From Chryseobacterium suipulveris (lineage in GTDB: Bacteria; Bacteroidota; Bacteroidia; Flavobacteriales; Weeksellaceae), in NCBI RefSeq assembly GCF_022811685.1, contig NZ_CP094532.1, positions 1,079,501 through 1,143,500 of the forward strand: a stretch of 64,000 nt of DNA. Reading direction: 5' to 3'. The notes under the pieces were generated by a model that was not told the origin of the DNA, ran no database searches, and saw nothing but the letters and a program-made list of their open reading frames with translations. A program made the position numbers and the translations under genes. Below are positions 1 through 8,620 of the stretch, in pieces. The number at the start of each line of letters is the position of its first letter. The stretch's first letter is position 1.

Positions 1-369
1 GGGATGAAGAGCCGGACTGATAAACCGCCACAGTTCCCAGATAATGTAGGGAAACGCCAATACGATCCCGCCGAAAATGGAGACCGCCATCATGACGTTG
101 AACTGCTGGTAAAGTTTTTGAACTCGGACTGGAAAATCGTCGGGAAGCGTGATGCTGTCGTGTCCCAAAACCATATTCGAGAAATGGTTGACAATCTTAA
201 AGGTCGGGAAATCATTCCTGGTCGGACCGAAAAAAACATGGTCCATGATCCAGTTGATGTTGAACCCGACAATCAGCGCACCGATCACAATCGCAATGAT
301 AGAGCGGATCAGATGTCCACGCAATTCACCGATGTGTCCCCAAAATGACATTTCCTTGCCGTCGCTCAT
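1..369 (-). CDS. tatC: Sec-independent protein translocase TatC, N-terminal part (cut by window edge)
   Basis: The minus-strand frame from an ATG at 369 stays open to base 1, giving 123 codons without a stop. The product starts MSDGKEMSFWGHIGELRGHL, which fits the TatC N-terminus with its H-x-x-ELR motif. A first membrane helix follows at about residues 21-40, then a periplasmic loop, a second helix at about 93-110, and the W-x-F-x-x-PAL motif near residue 119. TatC is the inner-membrane receptor of the twin-arginine pathway and exports folded proteins. The C-terminal helices lie beyond the window. It is co-directional with kdsD upstream, from which it is separated by a repeat-filled spacer. 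Confidence 0.93.
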   Translation of the reverse strand, partial: MSDGKEMSFWGHIGELRGHLIRSIIAIVIGALIVGFNINWIMDHVFFGPTRNDFPTFKIVNHFSNMVLGHDSITLPDDFPVRVQKLYQQFNVMMAVSIFGGIVLAFPYIIWELWRFISPALHP

Positions 370-370
370 T

Positions 371-573
371 GGATTTTTGAAGTTTGAAGTTTAAGGTTTG
401 AGGTTGCGAAATTACGGAAAAAAGAAATTTATTTGAGGTTTGAAGTTTGAAGTTGGTTTCAGGTTTACTCACAATTTTATTTATTTTTTTATTTGAGATC
501 GTGAATGCTTCGCATTTCAGGTTTCAGGTTTCAAGTTCGTATTTCGTATTTCGTACTTCGTCTTTCGTATTTT
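371..573. repeat. Degenerate short-word repeats in the kdsD-tatC spacer
   Basis: The spacer is made of drifting copies of short words. TTTGAAG or TTTGAGG repeats occupy about 374-402 and 434-455, GTTTCAGGTTTC repeats about 518-535, and ATTTCGT or ACTTCGT repeats about 538-573. The same words recur in other spacers of this window (50457-50525 as reverse complement, and 63063-63094). Nothing here looks coding: open frames through it are low complexity. Confidence 0.6.
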
Positions 574-574
574 T

Positions 575-658
575 CCTTTTATCTTTTTCCTTTTATCTTT
601 TTCCTTTTATCTTTTTCCTTTTATCTTTTTCCTTTTATCTTTTTCCTTTTATCTTTTG
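575..658. repeat. 14-bp tandem repeat, six copies
   Basis: Six head-to-tail copies of CCTTTTATCTTTTT start at 575, 589, 603, 617, 631 and 645. The last differs only at its final base. The array ends two bases before the kdsD stop codon, so it forms the 3' flank of that transcript, where it would read as a purine-rich AAAAAGATAAAAGG array. Copy number may vary between strains because the copies are nearly identical. No spacers are present, so it is not a CRISPR array. Confidence 0.9.
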
Positions 659-660
659 TC

Positions 661-1620
661 TTAGTTAATGCCTTCATCCAAAAGTCGGTGGATGTCGATG
701 ATTCCGAAATATTTTCCGTTTTCCGTTACAATGAGCTGACCGACATTTTTTTCTTTTAAAATTGCCATCGCATCTTTTGCTAATGAATTTTTGTCGATGC
801 TTTTTGGGTTTTTGCTCATAATGTCTTTTGCGGAAATTTTCGACAGGTCGGCTTCGCTCATCAACATTCGTCGCAAATCGCCGTCGGTAATCACTCCCGT
901 AATCGCTTCGCTATCGGTGACCACGGTTATTCCGTGTGTGGATCCGCTCACAGAAATAATGATGTCGCGGATTCCGGCATTTTCAGAAACCTGCGGTTTT
1001 TGTGAGGAAAGGAACTGTTCCACTTTTGCGGTGAGGTTTTTGCCCAGACTTCCGCCGGGATGAAACTTGGCAAAATCTTTTTCCTTAAATCCGTTGATTT
1101 CCATCAGGCAAACCGCCAAAGCATCACCGAGCGCCATTTGAACGGTGGTTGAACTTGTTGGTGCAAGTTTAATGGGGCACGCTTCTTTTTCGACATGGGT
1201 GTTTAAAACAACATCGGAAAATTCGGCAAGTTTTGAATTTAGATTTCCGGTCATACCGATCAACGCGGCAGAATAATCTTTTAAGAAAGGAACAAGGTTC
1301 ACGATTTCCGGCGAATTACCCGAATTGGAAATGCAGAGCACTACATCCGTTTTTTGGATGACGCCCAAGTCGCCGTGAATCGCTTCCGATGCGTGCAGAA
1401 ACTGTGCGGGAGTTCCGGTGGAGTTCAGCGTTGCGACAATCTTGTTTCCCACGTGAGCCGATTTCCCGATTCCCACGATGATGAGTTTTCCCTTTGCAGA
1501 ATTGATGAGTTCCACTGCTTTCAGAAAACTTTCGTCGAGCCGGTTTTTCAGATTTTCAAGTTCGTTGATCTCTATGGAAATGGAATCTTTCGCGATTTGC
1601 AGAATTTCAGAATGGTTCAT
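661..1620 (-). CDS. kdsD: D-arabinose 5-phosphate isomerase (KpsF/GutQ family)
   Basis: This 319-residue protein has an N-terminal SIS sugar-isomerase domain (about 30-175) and two CBS domains (about 205-262 and 268-319), the standard architecture of KdsD/KpsF. Visible motifs are GIGKSAHVG at 50-58, HASEAIHGDLG at 76-86, PTSSTT at 154-159 and FHPGGSLGK at 186-194. The family converts ribulose 5-phosphate to arabinose 5-phosphate, the first step towards the KDO of lipopolysaccharide, in the cytoplasm. Length is as expected. It is divergent from recQ and followed on the same strand by tatC. Confidence 0.93.
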   Translation of the reverse strand: MNHSEILQIAKDSISIEINELENLKNRLDESFLKAVELINSAKGKLIIVGIGKSAHVGNKIVATLNSTGTPAQFLHASEAIHGDLGVIQKTDVVLCISNSGNSPEIVNLVPFLKDYSAALIGMTGNLNSKLAEFSDVVLNTHVEKEACPIKLAPTSSTTVQMALGDALAVCLMEINGFKEKDFAKFHPGGSLGKNLTAKVEQFLSSQKPQVSENAGIRDIIISVSGSTHGITVVTDSEAITGVITDGDLRRMLMSEADLSKISAKDIMSKNPKSIDKNSLAKDAMAILKEKNVGQLIVTENGKYFGIIDIHRLLDEGIN

Positions 1621-1722
1621 TGGTTAACGCTTTAACCCAAATTAAGGAGAACAGGAATAACTTTTAACATTTTTTTAATTAAGCGCAAAGTCCTGATTCT
1701 TTCAAATCTGATTTTTATTTTT

Positions 1723-1730
1723 TAACTTTG
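1723..1730 (+). promoter_or_regulatory. Probable -7 element of the recQ promoter
   Basis: TAACTTTG matches the Bacteroidetes -7 consensus TAnnTTTG. It lies 31 bases before the recQ ATG, placing transcription start near 1737. No clear TTG at -33 is seen, so only the -7 box is called. Confidence 0.5.
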
Positions 1731-1761
1731 GGTAATATGCAAATTTAGCAAACAAATTCAG

Positions 1762-3966
1762 ATGAATACAAAAATCGCCGGATTAGCGAAAGAATTGAAG
1801 AAATTATTCGGCTTCTCAACCTTTAAAGGACAGCAGGAGGAAATTATCCAGACGCTTTTGGATGGCAATGATGTTTTCGTCCTAATGCCAACCGGTGGCG
1901 GAAAATCGCTTTGCTACCAACTTCCGGCATTAATTTCAGAGGGTACTGCAATTGTGGTTTCCCCACTGATCGCGTTGATGAAAAACCAGGTCGATGCGGT
2001 GAACGGACTTTCTTCCACGGAAGGAATAGCACACGTTCTGAATTCCTCATTAAACAAAACCCAGACTAAACAGGTTTTCGACGATATCAAGGCGGGAACA
2101 ACCAAACTTCTATATGTTGCTCCGGAATCTTTAATTAAAGAAGAGTACCTCGATTTTCTGAAGGAGGTTAAAATTTCCTTCGTAGCCATCGATGAGGCGC
2201 ACTGTATCTCGGAATGGGGTCACGATTTCCGCCCCGAATACAGAAACCTGAAACTTATTATCGACAAAATTGCTGATGTTCCCGTAATTGCCTTAACTGC
2301 GACTGCAACGCCGAAAGTTCAGGACGATATCCAGAAAACTTTGGGAATGGCGAATGCGGTGGTGTTTAAGGAAAGCTTTAACCGACCGAACCTTTTTTAT
2401 GAAGTTCGCCCGAAGATCAATGTCGATAAGGAAATTGTAAAATTTATCAACAGGAATAAAGGGAAGTCGGGAATTGTCTATTGCCTGAGTCGAAGAAAAG
2501 TGGAAGAATTTGCACAGCTTCTTCAGGTGAACGGAATCAATGCGCTTCCTTACCACGCAGGTTTGGACCAGAAAACCAGGGTTGCGAACCAGGATAAATT
2601 TTTGATGGAGGAATGTGACGTGATCGTTGCAACGATCGCTTTCGGAATGGGAATCGACAAACCCGACGTGAGATTTGTGATCCATTACGACATCCCGAAA
2701 TCCCTCGAAAGTTATTACCAGGAAACAGGAAGAGCCGGAAGAGACGGCGGTGAAGGTCATTGCCTCGCTTTCTATGATCCGAAAGACATTGAAAAATTAG
2801 AAAAATTCCTTGCCCAAAAACCGGTTTCGGAAAGAGAGATCGGACTTCAGCTTTTGAATGAAGTCGTGGGTTACGCCGAAACATCGATGAGCAGAAGGCA
2901 GTACATCCTCTATTATTTTGGGGAACAGTTTGATCCCGAAAAAGGACTGGGTGCAAAAATGTGCGATAATTCTGTGGATCCGCCAAAATTGAAGGATGTT
3001 TCGAAAGAGCTGAAATTGGTTCTGACTTTGGTTAAAGACCTTGAAGAGAAATTCAAAACCAAAGATTTGATTTCGGTGATTGTGGGAAAAGAAAATCCTG
3101 TGACGAAATCATATAAGTTAGAATCCACGAAACATTTTGGTATCGGGAAAAAGGAGACCGAGAATTTCTGGAAATCGATTATCAGACAGGCAACGGTTCA
3201 AAATTTCTTAGCGAAAGATATTGAAACCTACGGCGTCCTTAAAATTACCGAAAAAGGTCAAAACGTGATCGACGGAAAAGATAAAAACTCTTTCCTGATC
3301 GCGGAAGACAGGGAATACGATTTGCAGCAGCAGAAAGCTGATTCCGAGAAAATCCAGGTGCAGCAAACGGGAGGTTTAGACGAGAAGCTTTTCAACCAGC
3401 TCAAAGATTTAAGGAAGAGCGTCGCCAAAAAACACGGGATTCCGCCGTACACGGTTTTTATGGATCCGAGTTTGGAGGATATGACGGTGCAATATCCGAT
3501 CACCATTGAAGAGATTGGAAAAATCTACGGTGTCGGTGAAGGCAAGGCAAAAAGATATGGGAAAGAATTTGCTGACTTCATCAAGAAATATGTGGAAGAA
3601 AACGATATTGAAAGAACCCAGGATATGGTGTTGAAAGGTGTTGCCAACAAATCCAGCCACAAGGTTTTCATTATCCAGAGTACCGACAAAAAAATCGATC
3701 TTGAAGATATCGCCAAAGCCAAAAACCTTTCAATGGACGAGCTTCTGCAAGAAATGGAGCGAATCGTTTACCAAGGAACCAAACTCAATATCGATTACTA
3801 TATCGACGAAAATTTTGATGAGGATATTGTGGAGGAATTCATGGAGTTCATGGGCGAAAGCGAGAGCGACAGTATGAAAGTCCTTCTTGCGGAATTCGGC
3901 GACGATTTGACTGATGAGGAAGTAAGGATGTTGAGGATCAAGTTTATTTCTGATGTAGCGAATTAA
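1762..3966 (+). CDS. recQ: ATP-dependent DNA helicase RecQ
   Basis: The 734-residue protein carries the RecQ helicase motifs in order: motif 0 FKGQQ (21-25), Walker A PTGGGKS (43-49), DEAH (144-147), TATAT (about 179-183), and motif VI with [10 protein letters not shown] (about 325). An HRDC-like domain ([10 protein letters not shown], near 555) and an extra C-terminal helical region follow. RecQ unwinds DNA 3' to 5' in recombination and fork repair. Odd point: in the zinc-binding part of the RQC region only C401 remains. The position of the first ligand in E. coli RecQ is S377, and the CxxCxxC cluster reads AKMCDNS. It probably lacks the structural zinc. It is a single gene, divergent from kdsD. 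Confidence 0.95.
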   Translation: MNTKIAGLAKELKKLFGFSTFKGQQEEIIQTLLDGNDVFVLMPTGGGKSLCYQLPALISEGTAIVVSPLIALMKNQVDAVNGLSSTEGIAHVLNSSLNKTQTKQVFDDIKAGTTKLLYVAPESLIKEEYLDFLKEVKISFVAIDEAHCISEWGHDFRPEYRNLKLIIDKIADVPVIALTATATPKVQDDIQKTLGMANAVVFKESFNRPNLFYEVRPKINVDKEIVKFINRNKGKSGIVYCLSRRKVEEFAQLLQVNGINALPYHAGLDQKTRVANQDKFLMEECDVIVATIAFGMGIDKPDVRFVIHYDIPKSLESYYQETGRAGRDGGEGHCLAFYDPKDIEKLEKFLAQKPVSEREIGLQLLNEVVGYAETSMSRRQYILYYFGEQFDPEKGLGAKMCDNSVDPPKLKDVSKELKLVLTLVKDLEEKFKTKDLISVIVGKENPVTKSYKLESTKHFGIGKKETENFWKSIIRQATVQNFLAKDIETYGVLKITEKGQNVIDGKDKNSFLIAEDREYDLQQQKADSEKIQVQQTGGLDEKLFNQLKDLRKSVAKKHGIPPYTVFMDPSLEDMTVQYPITIEEIGKIYGVGEGKAKRYGKEFADFIKKYVEENDIERTQDMVLKGVANKSSHKVFIIQSTDKKIDLEDIAKAKNLSMDELLQEMERIVYQGTKLNIDYYIDENFDEDIVEEFMEFMGESESDSMKVLLAEFGDDLTDEEVRMLRIKFISDVAN

Positions 3967-4004
3967 TTTGATAATTTGGAAATTTGACAATTTGAAAATT
4001 AGAA
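3965..4004. repeat. GATAATTTG-type degenerate repeat after recQ
   Basis: Directly behind the recQ stop, the spacer reads as drifting 9-11 base copies of TTTGATAATTTGGAAATTTG type. It starts at the stop codon, just as a related block does after the proline dehydrogenase gene (42765-42858). Confidence 0.6.
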
Positions 4005-4029
4005 AAACCTAAATAGCTCTTAGTAAAAA

Positions 4030-4278
4030 ATGGATTTAAAGTATTTACAGAAAAAAGAGCATCTTATTGATTGGATTTCGAAATTGGAGGATGAGGAGAT
4101 CATTGCCCAACTTTTGAAACTCAAAAAAGAGTTGGAAAGAAGTTTTGTTGTTTCTGAACCCGAAACGGAATACGCGGTGAAAGACGATTTCGAGGAAAGA
4201 TGGGTGAAAGGTTTGACATCTGAAGAATCGCGTGCAAGAACAAAGAAATTCCTTGAAAGTCTGCCTTGGAAGAAATAA
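4030..4278 (+). CDS. Small protein, probable antitoxin of a type II toxin-antitoxin pair
   Basis: This 82-residue protein is charged and helical. It has an N-terminal KKEHLIDWISKLEDEEI stretch, a middle helix around residues 27-40, and the tail LESLPWKK. Its last 13 bases overlap the start of a RelE/ParE-like toxin frame, the usual arrangement of such pairs with the antitoxin first. No DNA-binding fold can be named with certainty. The inferred job is to neutralise the downstream toxin and repress the pair. Since the toxin frame is broken, it may now be an orphan. Similar 70-85 residue proteins are common in Bacteroidetes, but the family name was not recognised. Confidence 0.7.
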   Translation: MDLKYLQKKEHLIDWISKLEDEEIIAQLLKLKKELERSFVVSEPETEYAVKDDFEERWVKGLTSEESRARTKKFLESLPWKK

Positions 4279-4615
4279 TATATTCAGATGAATTTCATCA
4301 AGCTTTGGAAGACCTTATTGTCATCTTGTTTGATGAGGAATATTTCGGTTTTTTAAGTTCATCCGTTACTTATGTTTTTAAGATTTATGAATTTGTCGAC
4401 CAAAGTTTGATGTTGCCAATTTCTAAGAAGTCGCCTTTTGCTTTCAGAAATATGGTAAGTTTTACATTAGGTACAAAGCCAACCACCGTACAACATGGTA
4501 TATTTTCTTTGACAAAAGAGAAAACCGATTTCTAATAAACCACATTTTAAACAATCACGAAGAAGATTTCCAGAATTATTTTAAAGGGAAATACTTGAAT
4601 TTTGGCGTTAATTGA
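4266..4615 (+). pseudogene. RelE/ParE-like toxin, frameshifted
   Basis: Frame one begins MEEIIYSDEFHQALEDL at 4266 and runs sensibly to ...KKSPFAFR at about 4448. It then degenerates and stops at 4535. From 4451 another frame continues the family pattern: YGKFYIRYKANHRTTWYIFF, then NRFLINHILNNHEEDFQNYF, to a TGA at 4613-4615. Adding one base in the AGAAAT run at 4446-4451 joins both parts into a protein of about 116 residues, a normal length for RelE/ParE mRNA-interferase or gyrase-poison toxins. The start overlaps the antitoxin gene. The break is either real inactivation or a base-calling error in a short A-run. Confidence 0.8.
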
Positions 4616-4647
4616 ATCCGATAATTTTGAATATTATTTTTTGACTT

Positions 4648-4676
4648 TTGTGGTTAAGATTTATTAGCGACTTTTG
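4648..4676 (+). promoter_or_regulatory. Possible promoter of the GT4 glycosyltransferase gene
   Basis: TTG at 4648-4650, an 18-base spacer and GACTTTTG at 4669-4676 match TTG-N18-TAnnTTTG with one mismatch. Transcription would start near 4683. That would put the TTG codon at 4674 outside the message and favour the GTG start at 4695. Confidence 0.4.
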
Positions 4677-4694
4677 CAGCAGAGAAAATTTTCC

Positions 4695-5777
4695 GTGAGC
4701 AACTCCCAAAAAACACAAATCATCTTCATCCTTCCTGACCTTGAAACCGGAGGTGCAGAACGCATTGTGACGACCATTGCGAATCATCTTCCCCGAGAAA
4801 AATTCGAACCGAAAATTATGCTCCTCCGAAAAGAAGGTGGCTATCTCGAATTTCTGAAAGATGATGTAGAAGTGATCGACCTGAAAACGCAGCGGATCCG
4901 AAATTCACTTTTGCCCATTTTAAGAGAGATCAGAAAAAGGAAACCCGATATTGTTTTTAGCGGTTTCGGTGAGGTCAACGCGTATCTTTCGCTTTTCATC
5001 AAGCTTTTTCCAAAGACGAAGTTCATCGCGCGCGAAACCAATGTCGTGTCGAAACACGTTACCAGAAAGGAAATCCGTTTCTTTTACAAATTTTACAATA
5101 ATTACGATAAGATCATTTGCCAGAGTGACGATATGAAGAATGACTTGCTTGAAAACTTCAGTATCGATGAAGAAAAGATGGTCAAAATCAACAATCCTGT
5201 CGATTTTGATTTTATTGAAAGCAAATTGCAAGAATCCATCAAACCTGAAAGTTTCAGAGAGGATTTCAAAAATGTAGTGGCAATTGGAAATCTCTCTGCG
5301 AGAAAGGGTTTCGACATTCTGCTGAAAGTTTTTGCCTATTTAAAGAAAGAAAAAATACTGCTCCATATTTTGGGTGACGGTCGTGACAGAGAATTTTTGC
5401 ACCATATGAGAAATGAGTTGGGTTTAGAAAACGTCATCTTTCACGGACAGCAGAAAAATCCGTATCAATTTCTAAAATTTGCAGACCTGTTCATCCTTTC
5501 CTCTCGTTATGAAGGCTTTCCGAATGTGTTGTTGGAAGCCGGTGCGTGTGGAATTTTTTCTTTGGCCAATAATTGTCCGGGTGGAATCTCGGAAATCATT
5601 CATCCTAAAATAAACGGTGAAATTTCGGATATTGAGAACCATGCAGCTTTCGCGAAAAAAATTGTCGAGGTTCTATCCCAAAATCGTGATGCTTCCGTCA
5701 TCAAAAATTCTATAAAGTCCAGATTTTCAAAGGAGATTATTCTTGGGAAATACGAGGATTTGTTTTTGAGTATTTAG
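4695..5777 (+). CDS. Glycosyltransferase, GT4 family
   Basis: From the GTG start the protein has 360 residues with two Rossmann-like halves (GT-B fold). The N-terminal half begins IIFILPDLETGGAERIV, the usual acceptor-side glycine motif. The C-terminal half has GNLSARKGFDILL, ILGDGRDREFL, and the nucleotide-sugar binding stretch SSRYEGFPNVLLEAGACG with the E-x7-E pattern of GT4 enzymes. It probably adds a sugar to a surface polysaccharide or lipid-linked glycan in the cytoplasm. Donor and acceptor cannot be told from sequence. A longer reading from TTG at 4674 is open but overlaps the promoter candidate. It stands alone, so no pathway context helps. Confidence 0.85.
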   Translation: MSNSQKTQIIFILPDLETGGAERIVTTIANHLPREKFEPKIMLLRKEGGYLEFLKDDVEVIDLKTQRIRNSLLPILREIRKRKPDIVFSGFGEVNAYLSLFIKLFPKTKFIARETNVVSKHVTRKEIRFFYKFYNNYDKIICQSDDMKNDLLENFSIDEEKMVKINNPVDFDFIESKLQESIKPESFREDFKNVVAIGNLSARKGFDILLKVFAYLKKEKILLHILGDGRDREFLHHMRNELGLENVIFHGQQKNPYQFLKFADLFILSSRYEGFPNVLLEAGACGIFSLANNCPGGISEIIHPKINGEISDIENHAAFAKKIVEVLSQNRDASVIKNSIKSRFSKEIILGKYEDLFLSI

Positions 5778-5879
5778 TAAGGTATTCTTTTATGGTTTTC
5801 ATTAATTTTCTTTGAATCCTATTTGCGTTACTTTAGTTTAGACTTCTTGTATGATCTCAATCATAGTATCGTTATACAA

Positions 5880-5960
5880 ATTTGTAAACTTTTTAATGAG
5901 ATGAAAATTTTAAAATACTATAAATCAATCTATTAAATACTAATATTTGTAAACTTTTTT
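5880..5960. promoter_or_regulatory. Direct repeat upstream of nrdJ
   Basis: The 15-base string ATTTGTAAACTTTTT occurs at 5880-5894 and again at 5945-5959, 65 bases apart, in an AT-rich 231-base spacer. It may be an operator or promoter pair for nrdJ. It does not resemble the NrdR box, and the regulator is unknown. Confidence 0.35.
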
Positions 5961-6008
5961 TTATTCGAATATTCTTTTGTAGTTTTATTTCGTCAAAAAA
6001 ATTAAATA

Positions 6009-8561
6009 ATGGAGACAAAAACTGCTGGAAAAAAGAAAACTATTTTTACGTATGAAGATGCTTATCAGTCAACTTTGGATTACTTTGAAGGGGACGATTT
6101 GGCTGCAAAAGTTTGGGTGAGCAAATATGCACTGAAAGATTCCGACGGAAATATCTACGAAAAAACTCCCGACGATATGCACCGAAGAATCGCCTCGGAA
6201 GTGGCGAGAATCGAAGCAAAATATGAAAATCCACTTTCTGAAAAAGAGGTTTTCGACCTTATCAAAAATTTCAAATACATTATTCCGCAGGGAAGTCCGA
6301 TGACGGGAATCGGAAATAATTTCCAGATCGCGTCGCTTTCCAACTGTTTCGTGATCGGAAGCGGAACCGACAGTGATTCCTACGGTTCCATTATGAAAAT
6401 CGACGAAGAGCAAGTCCAGCTGATGAAAAGGAGAGGTGGAGTAGGTCACGATTTGTCTAATATACGACCAAAAGGTTCTGCCGTAAAAAACTCTGCGCTC
6501 ACCTCTACAGGTTTGGTGCCCTTTATGGAAAGGTATTCCAATTCCACCCGCGAAGTTGCGCAGGATGGACGACGTGGCGCATTGATGCTTTCGGTTTCGA
6601 TCAACCATCCCGATTCCCAGGATTTTGTGGATGCGAAAATGGAGCAGGGGAAAATTACGGGTGCAAATATTTCGGTGCGGATCGACGACGAGTTTATGAA
6701 TGCCGTAGTGAAAAATCAGGATTACGTACAGAAGTATCCGATACACAGCAAAAATCCGAAATTCAAAAAAGAAATAAAAGCCAACGATCTCTGGAAAAAA
6801 ATCATCCACAACGCCTGGAAATCCGCCGAACCTGGAGTTCTTTTCTGGGACACCATCATCCGTGAATCGCTTCCCGACTGTTATGCGGATCTCGGCTACG
6901 AAACGGTTTCCACAAATCCGTGTGGCGAAATTCCGCTTTGTCCGTACGATTCCTGTCGGCTTTTGGCGGTGAACCTTTTCTCGTATGTGGAAAATCCTTT
7001 TACCAAAAAAGCCAAGTTCAATTTCGATTTATTCAAAGAACATGTGGGTTACGCTCAAAGAATGATGGACGATATCATCGACCTCGAAATTGAAAAAATC
7101 GACGCGATCCTCGAGAAAATTGGGAAAGATCCCGAATCTGCAGAAATCAAGCAGACCGAGAAAAACCTCTGGATTAAAATCCGCAAAAAAACCATCGAAG
7201 GCAGAAGAACAGGAGTCGGAATTACAGCGGAAGGCGATATGCTCGCTGCTTTGGGAATCCGCTACGGAAGCAAGGAAGGGAATGAGTTCTCGACTTTGGT
7301 GCATAAAACTTTGGCACTCGCCGCGTACCGTTCGTCAGTTGAAATGGCGAAAGAAAGGGGAGCTTTCACAATTTACGACGCGAAAAGGGAAGCTAAAAAT
7401 CCTTTTGTATTAAGAATTAAAGAAGCCGATCCTAAACTCTATAAAGACCTTCAGAAATTCGGAAGGAGAAATATTGCGTTGCTTACGATCGCACCGACTG
7501 GAAGTACATCTTTGATGTCTCAAACTACTTCCGGAATCGAGCCGGTTTTCCTGCCTGTTTACAAAAGAAGGAGAAAAGTGAATCCGAACGACAAAGATGT
7601 TCGCGTCGATTTCGTGGATGAAGTGGGCGATTCCTGGGAAGAGTACATCGTTTTCCACCACCGTTTTAAACAATGGATGGAAGCCAATGATTTAGATACC
7701 GACAAAAATTATTCTCAAGAAGAGATTAACAAGATTATTGAGATTTCACCGTATTATAAAGCGACTTCCAACGATGTCGATTGGCTCAGCAAAGTCGAAA
7801 TGCAGGGCGCGATACAGAAATGGGTGGACCACTCGATTTCTGTGACCATTAATATTCCAAATGAAGCTTCGGAGGAATTGGTCAACCAGCTCTACATCAA
7901 AGCTTGGGAAGTGGGCTGCAAAGGAGTGACAGTTTACCGTGACGGTTCGCGTTCAGGCGTGTTAATTTCTTCAGAAGACAAAAAAGAAGAGCATCATGAA
8001 ACACCCAAATCGGTTTTTCCAACAAAAAGACCACAGGTTTTGGAGGCGGATGTTGTTCGTTTTCAAAACAATAAAGACAAATGGATCGCTTTTGTCGGCT
8101 TGATCGACGGTCGTCCGTACGAAATCTTCACCGGTTTAGCCGATGATGAGGAAGGAATTCTGCTTCCGAGATGGGTAAACAATGGTCTGATTATAAAAAG
8201 CCGAGACGAGGACGGAAAATCCCGATACGACTTCCAGTTCAAGAATCTCCGGGGCTACAAAACTACGATTGAGGGACTTTCGCATAAATTCAACCCAGAA
8301 TTCTGGAATTACGCGAAGCTCATTTCGGGAACACTTCGCCACGGAATGCCGCTGGAAAATGTGGTCGAGCTCATCAACAGAATGGAGCTGAACCTGGAAT
8401 CGATCAACAACTGGAAAGCGGGAGTCGCGCGTGCTTTAAAGCGCTACATTCCCGACGGAACCAATGCGGCAGGAAAATGCTCCAACTGCGGATCGGATCA
8501 GGTGATGTATCAGGAAGGTTGCCTTACTTGCAAGAATTGCGGAAGCTCGAAGTGTGGGTAA
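6009..8561 (+). CDS. nrdJ: Adenosylcobalamin-dependent (class II) ribonucleoside-diphosphate reductase
   Basis: The 850-residue protein is a class II ribonucleotide reductase, which makes deoxyribonucleotides using a radical from adenosylcobalamin and needs no oxygen or small subunit. It has the first active-site cysteine in SNCFVIGSGTDSDS (C113), the loop RRGGVGHDLSNIRP, the NPCGEIPLCPYDSCR motif (C305, with the finger-loop cysteine and glutamate), and the late PTGSTSLMSQTTSGIEP substrate-binding stretch. The C-terminus ends in a six-cysteine tail (CSNCG...CLTCKNCGSSKCG), which is probably zinc-binding and re-reduces the active site. Length is typical for the Bacteroidetes enzyme. No B12 riboswitch was seen upstream. 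Confidence 0.95.
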   Translation: METKTAGKKKTIFTYEDAYQSTLDYFEGDDLAAKVWVSKYALKDSDGNIYEKTPDDMHRRIASEVARIEAKYENPLSEKEVFDLIKNFKYIIPQGSPMTGIGNNFQIASLSNCFVIGSGTDSDSYGSIMKIDEEQVQLMKRRGGVGHDLSNIRPKGSAVKNSALTSTGLVPFMERYSNSTREVAQDGRRGALMLSVSINHPDSQDFVDAKMEQGKITGANISVRIDDEFMNAVVKNQDYVQKYPIHSKNPKFKKEIKANDLWKKIIHNAWKSAEPGVLFWDTIIRESLPDCYADLGYETVSTNPCGEIPLCPYDSCRLLAVNLFSYVENPFTKKAKFNFDLFKEHVGYAQRMMDDIIDLEIEKIDAILEKIGKDPESAEIKQTEKNLWIKIRKKTIEGRRTGVGITAEGDMLAALGIRYGSKEGNEFSTLVHKTLALAAYRSSVEMAKERGAFTIYDAKREAKNPFVLRIKEADPKLYKDLQKFGRRNIALLTIAPTGSTSLMSQTTSGIEPVFLPVYKRRRKVNPNDKDVRVDFVDEVGDSWEEYIVFHHRFKQWMEANDLDTDKNYSQEEINKIIEISPYYKATSNDVDWLSKVEMQGAIQKWVDHSISVTINIPNEASEELVNQLYIKAWEVGCKGVTVYRDGSRSGVLISSEDKKEEHHETPKSVFPTKRPQVLEADVVRFQNNKDKWIAFVGLIDGRPYEIFTGLADDEEGILLPRWVNNGLIIKSRDEDGKSRYDFQFKNLRGYKTTIEGLSHKFNPEFWNYAKLISGTLRHGMPLENVVELINRMELNLESINNWKAGVARALKRYIPDGTNAAGKCSNCGSDQVMYQEGCLTCKNCGSSKCG

Positions 8562-8568
8562 TTCCTGA

Positions 8569-8598
8569 GTCATTGCGAGCAGAACGAAGCAATCTCGT
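8569..8598. repeat. Single arm of the TTGCGAG...GAAGCAATCTC repeat
   Basis: TCATTGCGAGCAGAACGAAG followed by CAATCTCG is one arm of the same repeat that forms the full inverted repeat 160 bases downstream. A lone arm next to a complete copy suggests a damaged copy. Confidence 0.6.
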
Positions 8599-8620
8599 TT
8601 TTGCCAGTAGTAAAAAATTT

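Noticed and set aside
575..658. Possible CRISPR array
   Set aside because: Copies are directly adjacent with no spacers and no cas gene is in the window.
447..759. Two overlapping plus-strand open frames rich in F, L and S across the 14-bp array
   Set aside because: They are translations of the CCTTTTATCTTTTT repeat and of the antisense of kdsD. No start context or family similarity.
4674..4694. TTG start for the GT4 glycosyltransferase
   Set aside because: It overlaps the likely -7 box, TTG is rare, and the extra seven residues (LQQRKFS) do not match the family start.
5778..6008. Cobalamin riboswitch before the B12-dependent nrdJ
   Set aside because: The spacer is AT-rich and lacks the B12 box and GC-rich stems.
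6069..6809. 246-residue minus-strand open frame inside nrdJ
   Set aside because: It is antisense to a strongly conserved gene, with histidine/phenylalanine-rich composition typical of a shadow frame.
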